Source: Ezakiella massiliensis (GTDB lineage: Bacteria > Bacillota > Clostridia > Tissierellales > Peptoniphilaceae). From it: 64,000 bases of DNA. Position numbers and translations under genes: made by a program. Numbering within the stretch: the stretch's first letter is position 1; each line of letters begins with the position of its first letter. The stretch spans positions 1,240,001 through 1,304,000 of the forward strand of contig NZ_LT635475.1 in the NCBI RefSeq assembly GCF_900120165.1, written 5' to 3'. Positions 61,979 through 64,000 of this stretch are shown here, in pieces. The notes beneath the pieces were generated by a model. The model worked only from the letters and a program-made list of their open reading frames with translations. It searched no databases and had not been told where the DNA came from.

Positions 61979-62854
61979 ATGAAGAGGAAAGACTATAAAG
62001 AAAACATAATGAAGGGCATATTTATGATGGCTTCAGCAATTTCTGTTGTAGCCTTCCTCTTCATTTGTTATTTCATCTTTAAAAACGGGGTTCCATTTAT
62101 TGGAAAGGTGGGTGTCAAAGAATTTCTCTTTGGGACGAACTGGAATCCTGGTTTAAACCCACCATCATATGGGATTTTACCAATGATCTTCGGATCATTT
62201 TATATTACAATTTTGGCAGCCTTGATTGGAGTTCCAATTGCAATTTTTTCAGCAATTTTTTTAACCTGGGAAGCAAACGGCAGGCTCCACAGGTTCTTAA
62301 AGCCAATGGTAGACTTGATGGCAGGTGTGCCTTCAATTGTATACGGTTTTTTTGCCCTACAAATAATCGTGCCCCTGATTAGAATTATATTTCCAGATTC
62401 AAAGGGCACCAGCATTTTGGCAGCGGGCATCCTCCTTGCCATTATGATTTTGCCAACCATTATTTCAATCGCAGAGGCGTCCCTCAGAGCAGTGTCAAAA
62501 AGTTATTACGAGGCAAGCGTTGCCCTGGGAGCCAGCCACTCGCGTACCATTATGAAGATAATGGTCCCTGCAGCTAGGAGCGGACTTTTTGCCGCAATAA
62601 TCCTTGGCATTGGCCGGGCCATCGGAGAAACTATGGCTGTCGTCTTAGTAGCGGGCAACCAAGCGCGGATCACCTATGACATTACCAAGGGCATCAGGAC
62701 CATGACCACAAATGTAGTTTTGGAAATGGCCTACTCATCAGGTGACCACCAGTTGGCCTTGATTGCTACAGCTACGGTTCTCTTCGTTTTTATTCTTTTG
62801 ATAAATGGCGCATTTTTGATTCTTAAGAACAAGGGGGCTTCAAATGGAAAATAA
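61979..62854 (+). CDS. pstC: Phosphate ABC transporter permease PstC
   Basis: 291 residues, six helices (first about 15-38). PstC motifs: FGTNWNPG, YGILPMIFGSFYITILAALIG, LMAGVPSIVYGFFAL, and the EAA loop ASVALGASHSRTIMKIMVPAARSG. It starts 4 bp after pstS without a clear ribosome site and overlaps pstA by 11 bp, so it is coupled. Forms the membrane channel with PstA. Confidence 0.95.
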   Translation: MKRKDYKENIMKGIFMMASAISVVAFLFICYFIFKNGVPFIGKVGVKEFLFGTNWNPGLNPPSYGILPMIFGSFYITILAALIGVPIAIFSAIFLTWEANGRLHRFLKPMVDLMAGVPSIVYGFFALQIIVPLIRIIFPDSKGTSILAAGILLAIMILPTIISIAEASLRAVSKSYYEASVALGASHSRTIMKIMVPAARSGLFAAIILGIGRAIGETMAVVLVAGNQARITYDITKGIRTMTTNVVLEMAYSSGDHQLALIATATVLFVFILLINGAFLILKNKGASNGK

Positions 62855-63743
62855 TATTTACAATGAAAAAAATCTAGCCGACCCTGCCATTCGGGCTTCA
62901 AAAATTATGGAGGAAAACAAGGTCACAGGCAAAAGAAAATCTGTAGGCTACACTATTATGACCTCATTTTCAATAATATTTGCGGTGGGCATACTCTTAT
63001 TTATAATTGGATATGTAAGTGTAAGGGGGATTCCTTATCTCAAGCCCTCACTCTTTTCATTTAAATACACCAGTGAAAACGTTTCCATGATGCCGGCCAT
63101 GGTCACGACAATTTTTATGGTTGTATCTTCAATAATAATTTCATCTATAATTGGAATTTCGACCGCAATTTATTTGGTAGAATACGCCAAGCCAGGTTCA
63201 AAATTTGTTCAAGTGATTAGGATCGTAACGGAAACTTTGGCAGGTATTCCATCAATTGCCTACGGCCTCTTCGGATATTTGTTTTTTGGTATAGCCCTAC
63301 AATTTGGCTACAGTTTTTTATCAGGCCTTTTAACAATCTGCATTATGATTTTGCCACCCATTGTAAGGTCGACTGAAGAAGCCCTGCTAAGTGTCGATAA
63401 GTCCTACAGGGAAGGGTCATTCGCCTTGGGTGCTGGCCACCTCAGGACAATCTTTAAAATAGTTTTGCCAACAGCTATGCCTGGAATTTTATCTGGTGTT
63501 ATATTAGCCATTGGCAGAGTGGTTGGAGAAACTGCGGCCCTTTTATACACCTTGGGGTCCAGTACAAATATTCCAAAAACTCCATTGGAAAGTGGGTCAA
63601 CCCTCGCCCTTCACATGTACAAGCTTTCCAGTGAAGTTAGACACACAGGTGAGGCCTTTGCAACGGGCTTTATCTTATTATTAATTGTATTTTTACTAAA
63701 CTTTGTATCGGGCAAACTTGCCAAGAAATTAGGAGGAGATTAG
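62844..63743 (+). CDS. pstA: Phosphate ABC transporter permease PstA
   Basis: 299 residues, with a 40-residue hydrophilic N-terminus (NEKNLADPAIRASKIMEENK) and six helices. Motifs: TETLAGIPSIAYGLFGYLFF, ILPPIVRSTEEALLSV, EAA loop GSFALGAGHLRTIFKIVLP and IGRVVGETAALLYTLG. Overlaps pstC and ends 1 bp before the pstB start. Partner of PstC. Confidence 0.95.
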   Translation: MENNIYNEKNLADPAIRASKIMEENKVTGKRKSVGYTIMTSFSIIFAVGILLFIIGYVSVRGIPYLKPSLFSFKYTSENVSMMPAMVTTIFMVVSSIIISSIIGISTAIYLVEYAKPGSKFVQVIRIVTETLAGIPSIAYGLFGYLFFGIALQFGYSFLSGLLTICIMILPPIVRSTEEALLSVDKSYREGSFALGAGHLRTIFKIVLPTAMPGILSGVILAIGRVVGETAALLYTLGSSTNIPKTPLESGSTLALHMYKLSSEVRHTGEAFATGFILLLIVFLLNFVSGKLAKKLGGD

Positions 63744-63744
63744 T

Positions 63745-64000
63745 TTGACTAAGATAAGTGTTTCAAATTTAAATTTATATTACGGAGACTTTCACGCAGT
63801 CCACGACTTGAGCTTGGAAGTTGAGGAAAACGAAATCCTCGCCTTTATAGGCCCATCTGGCTGCGGCAAGAGCTCCACATTAAAATGTTTAAATAGGATG
63901 AATGACCTGGTTATCGGGTCAAGGGTAGAGGGGAAAATTTTGTTGGATGGCGAAGACATCTACGACCCCAAATATAATGTAAACTATTTAAGAAAAAGAG
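63745..64000 (+). CDS. pstB: Phosphate ABC transporter ATP-binding protein, 3' end outside window
   Basis: 85 residues visible from TTG 63745, which has AGGAGG at 63731-63736. MTKISVSNLNLYYGDFHAVH opens the ATPase; Walker A is FIGPSGCGKSSTLKCLNRMND, split here as IGPSGCGKSS then TLKCLNRM, a PstB hallmark (LRxxNRMND). VNYLRKR at the window edge leads into the family's Q-loop. It supplies ATP hydrolysis for PstCA. Confidence 0.92.
   Translation, partial: MTKISVSNLNLYYGDFHAVHDLSLEVEENEILAFIGPSGCGKSSTLKCLNRMNDLVIGSRVEGKILLDGEDIYDPKYNVNYLRKR

Overview
The window is low-GC DNA from a Gram-positive bacterium of the Firmicutes type. Gene content points to an anaerobic, S-layer-bearing clostridial relative, most like the Tissierellia/Peptoniphilaceae (Peptoniphilus, Anaerococcus, Finegoldia relatives). 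The pointers are very large SLH-anchored surface proteins, stalk-domain (copper-amine-oxidase-N-like) secreted proteins, a CarD-YacL-IspD-IspF block, SpoVG, an MsrA-MsrB fusion and a clostridial-type permuted PstS. The genus is an inference; no rRNA gene is present.

Layout. 1-13.7 kb: three surface proteins that end in S-layer homology (SLH) domains. The third is a giant lactocepin-like S8 protease whose frame breaks inside the catalytic domain. 13.8-17.4 kb: folC, an MTA/SAH-nucleosidase-type gene on the minus strand and a secreted stalk-like protein. 18.0-22.9 kb: a tight housekeeping operon (carD, PIN-TRAM/yacL, ispD, ispF, mrp, msrAB, small membrane protein). 23.3-25.4 kb: a lipoprotein and a stalk-domain protein with near-identical promoters. 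25.5-29.2 kb, minus strand: spoVG whose stop codon directly abuts a tRNA-Ala, a flippase-like membrane protein, a DUF898-like protein and a phosphodiesterase. 29.4-32.4 kb: murC and guaA. 57.8-60.8 kb, minus strand: aminopeptidases M18 and M17 with a glutaredoxin-like gene between them. 61.0-64.0 kb: pstS-pstC-pstA-pstB behind a Pho-box-like repeat array.

The accessory part is 32.4-55.6 kb, directly after the guaA stop codon. It reads as an accretion of several integrative/mobilizable elements at the guaA 3' end. The 12-bp end of guaA (32381-32392) recurs at 45717-45728 and 54021-54032, each time as the last 12 bp of a 133-bp repeat. Element 1 (about 32.4-45.7 kb) has a divergent XRE repressor, excisionase, tyrosine integrase, VapE-type replication protein, MobC, a truncated relaxase, an ApeA-type HEPN defence gene with a partner, and an ABC exporter with a two-component system. 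Element 2 (about 45.7-54.0 kb) has no integrase. It carries a CPBP protease, decayed acetyltransferase and nitrilase genes, wreckage of a type III restriction-modification system, an intact nuclease plus SMC-like ATPase pair (ABC-3C/Lamassu-like) and a broken MerR gene. A third remnant (54.2-55.6 kb) keeps a left-arm copy, a winged-helix fragment, an acetyltransferase and a dead integrase fragment.

The gaps between chromosomal genes are filled by a dispersed repeat family. These are short hairpins with a conserved flank (TGTAG) and loop (TTTAT/ATAAA) but changing, compensated stems. Some copies are nested inside others. No CRISPR array or rRNA operon is visible.
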